From NCBI RefSeq assembly GCF_000297095.1, contig NZ_AEEA01000048.1:1-64000 (forward strand): 64,000 nt of DNA, written 5' to 3'. A program made the position numbers and the translations under genes. This DNA comes from Treponema primitia ZAS-1 (lineage in GTDB: Bacteria; Spirochaetota; Spirochaetia; Treponematales; Breznakiellaceae). Each line of letters begins with the position of its first letter. Position 1 is the first letter of the stretch. This document shows, piece by piece, positions 62,490 through 64,000 of the stretch. A model generated the notes under the pieces. That model ran no database searches. It was not told the origin of the DNA and saw only the letters and a list, made by a program, of their open reading frames with translations.

Positions 62490-64000
62490 TTAAGACCAAC
62501 TGGGTTGAGCGGCTGCAATAAATGCGAACGAGCTAGATGGAGCATTAAGGGAAGTGCGGCAGAGCACCCTGTACTGCTCTGCAGAAAGAGCTTTGTAATT
62601 TACATAGGGAAGGGCATGGCCGTTTTGCGTTACTGCCGCAAGGCAGAGGTCGAATGTTTTGTATTCATCGGGGATATATTGCAGCGCCTCTACATCACAC
62701 TTCACGGCTATTTCGTAGAGTTTCTGCGTTTTAAGCGATTCCGGTACATAGTTATAGTTTAAAGCATAGCCATATTTCCTTTCTACTGCCATGGCGCATA
62801 ACTCGAATGTTTTGAGCGGTTCGGGCACATATTCAAGTACGCTGTCTGCATTTTTAACCGCCTCTAAACAGAGTTCCGCTGTCCGCAGAAGTTGGGGGAC
62901 ATATTGCAGCGCCGTGCCGTCTGCCTTGACGGCGGCGAGGCATAGTTCGGCGCTCAAAAAACGCTCGTTTATAAGTTTAAGCGCAAAACGGTTGGTTTGT
63001 ACAGCGAGGAGATACAATTCTTCAGTTTTGAGCGGTTCCGGAACATATTGCAGCGCATATCCATTACTTTTAACTGCCTGGTAACAGAGTTCCTGCGTTT
63101 TAAGTGCTTCCGGTACGAACATCAGGGCACTGCCGTTTTCGATAACCGCATCCATACAGAGTTCCAGGGTCTTGAGTTCCAAAGGCACCTGCCCAAGTAT
63201 TAAGCCTTCTCCCTGAACCACCTTACGGTAAAAATCCGATGTTTTGAGTTCCAAAGGCACCTGCTCAAGCGTTAAGAATTCTACCTGAACTGCCTTACAG
63301 TAAAAATTCGGGGTTTTGAATTCGCTGCGCATGTGTTCCAATACCCTGTTGTTATAAGTCCATTTCTCCAGGATTTTAAGAAAAATTCTCTCACTTTGCA
63401 TGCTATCCGGCAAGTTCAGAAGCCAACCCCCTCCTTCGCAATTTGCTGCCGCAAAATAGAGTTCTTCCGTTTTTAGATGCTCAGGTGCACAATGCTCAAT
63501 CGTGACAGGCGAATTCTCTGCAGCGATATAACATAATTCGTGGGTACGTAAGCGAAACGGAACAGATTGCAAGGCAATACCGTCTCTCTTTATCGCCAGC
63601 TCACACATTTCTTTTGTTTTAAGCTCTTCCGGTACACCACCCAGATTACAGCCGGATATTCTTACTGCCGATAAGCAGAACTCCGGCGTTTTAAATGAAT
63701 CGGGTATATCAGAAAGCACATCACCACGAGATTGCTGTAATGCGGTTACACAGAGTTCAAAGGTTTTGAGTTCTTCCGGAACATATTCCAGTTCATTACC
63801 GTCTACCCTGATGGCTTCCATGCAGAAATCATAAGTTTTAAAATCATCGGGCATTTTATCCAGAGGTGCTCCCAAATATTTTTTTTGGATTACCATTAGA
63901 TAGAACCCTTGGGTTTTTAACCTATCGGGGAGCTTGTCCCAACCGAAGCCTTTTTCCGCCGCCGCAAGACAGATAGCCTCTGTTTTGAACACCTCGGGCA
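62490..64000 (-). CDS. Second DUF4116-repeat protein, runs off the window
   Basis: Partial at its N-terminal end. Nineteen ~24-residue repeats match repeats 17-34 of the protein at 57056-60346 nearly one for one (FKTEAICLAA, FKTFELCVTAL, LRTAELCLEAV and so on), with one extra repeat in the middle. It ends shortly after NYKALSAEQYRVLCRTSLNAP and lacks the ~130-residue C-terminal domain of the first. The pair arose by duplication. Confidence 0.82.
   Translation of the reverse strand, partial: PEVFKTEAICLAAAEKGFGWDKLPDRLKTQGFYLMVIQKKYLGAPLDKMPDDFKTYDFCMEAIRVDGNELEYVPEELKTFELCVTALQQSRGDVLSDIPDSFKTPEFCLSAVRISGCNLGGVPEELKTKEMCELAIKRDGIALQSVPFRLRTHELCYIAAENSPVTIEHCAPEHLKTEELYFAAANCEGGGWLLNLPDSMQSERIFLKILEKWTYNNRVLEHMRSEFKTPNFYCKAVQVEFLTLEQVPLELKTSDFYRKVVQGEGLILGQVPLELKTLELCMDAVIENGSALMFVPEALKTQELCYQAVKSNGYALQYVPEPLKTEELYLLAVQTNRFALKLINERFLSAELCLAAVKADGTALQYVPQLLRTAELCLEAVKNADSVLEYVPEPLKTFELCAMAVERKYGYALNYNYVPESLKTQKLYEIAVKCDVEALQYIPDEYKTFDLCLAAVTQNGHALPYVNYKALSAEQYRVLCRTSLNAPSSSFAFIAAAQPSWS

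Overview
The window looks like chromosomal DNA of a spirochaete, most likely a Treponema of the termite-gut type. This is inferred from gene content and protein resemblance (DUF4954 protein, an extended PRPP synthetase, Met-Gly-Gly-repeat lipoprotein, archaeal-type AspRS with GatCAB, many GTG/TTG starts, roughly 50% GC). No rRNA or other marker gene is present to prove it.

Layout. 1-470: tandem 38-nt repeats and a large GC-rich inverted repeat. 0.47-5.5 kb: DMT transporter, an SfsA-DUF123 fusion, a chemotaxis receptor and an aldo/keto reductase. 5.5-15.3 kb: a galactoside locus made of a NarL-type two-component system, a sugar ABC importer without its ATPase, a LacZ-type beta-galactosidase and a Gfo/Idh/MocA oxidoreductase. 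Palindromic operators lie upstream of the importer, and a second copy lies upstream of a decayed nucleotidyltransferase gene. 15.4-18.7 kb: PAP2 phosphatase, DUF1848 radical-SAM-like protein, VapBC, a CAU tRNA and a RelE-type toxin with a short partner. 18.7-29.5 kb: OmpA-like protein, PRPP synthetase, FGGY kinase, HAD phosphatase, DAGK-like kinase, DUF4954, MATE, nucleoside-gate protein and a DnaQ-like exonuclease. 30.4-38.4 kb: a self-contained mannitol-type PTS operon with its own EI and HPr. 38.5-44.3 kb: AspRS and gatCAB, together the expected indirect Asn-tRNA (and Gln-tRNA) route.

45.6-64 kb is an accessory island and the most interesting part. A minus-strand operon encodes an AAA+ ATPase, a Ser/Thr kinase with a zinc ribbon, a TerY-like vWA protein, a PP2C phosphatase, two unknown proteins, and a vWA protein fused to a complete ATP-dependent polynucleotide-ligase module. 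Upstream is a WYL-domain regulator. A nearly perfect 17-bp palindrome occurs before the AAA gene, before the WYL gene, and again before a DnaB-type helicase gene 6.5 kb further on. This suggests one regulon. The helicase sits between two collinear giant DUF4116-repeat proteins and several unknown AT-rich genes. Remnants of formylglycine-generating-enzyme (FGE/C-type-lectin-fold) genes lie directly before the kinase gene and before the first DUF4116 gene.

The kinase-phosphatase-vWA core matches the TerY-P triad known from comparative genomics of Ter stress systems. The ligase fusion, AAA protein, WYL control and helicase/DUF4116 link suggest a signalling-controlled DNA-processing (stress or anti-phage) system; that function is inference. 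Recurrent decay is also visible: two genes reduced to their two ends by internal deletion, and one gene whose C-terminus is replaced next to a toxin-antitoxin module.
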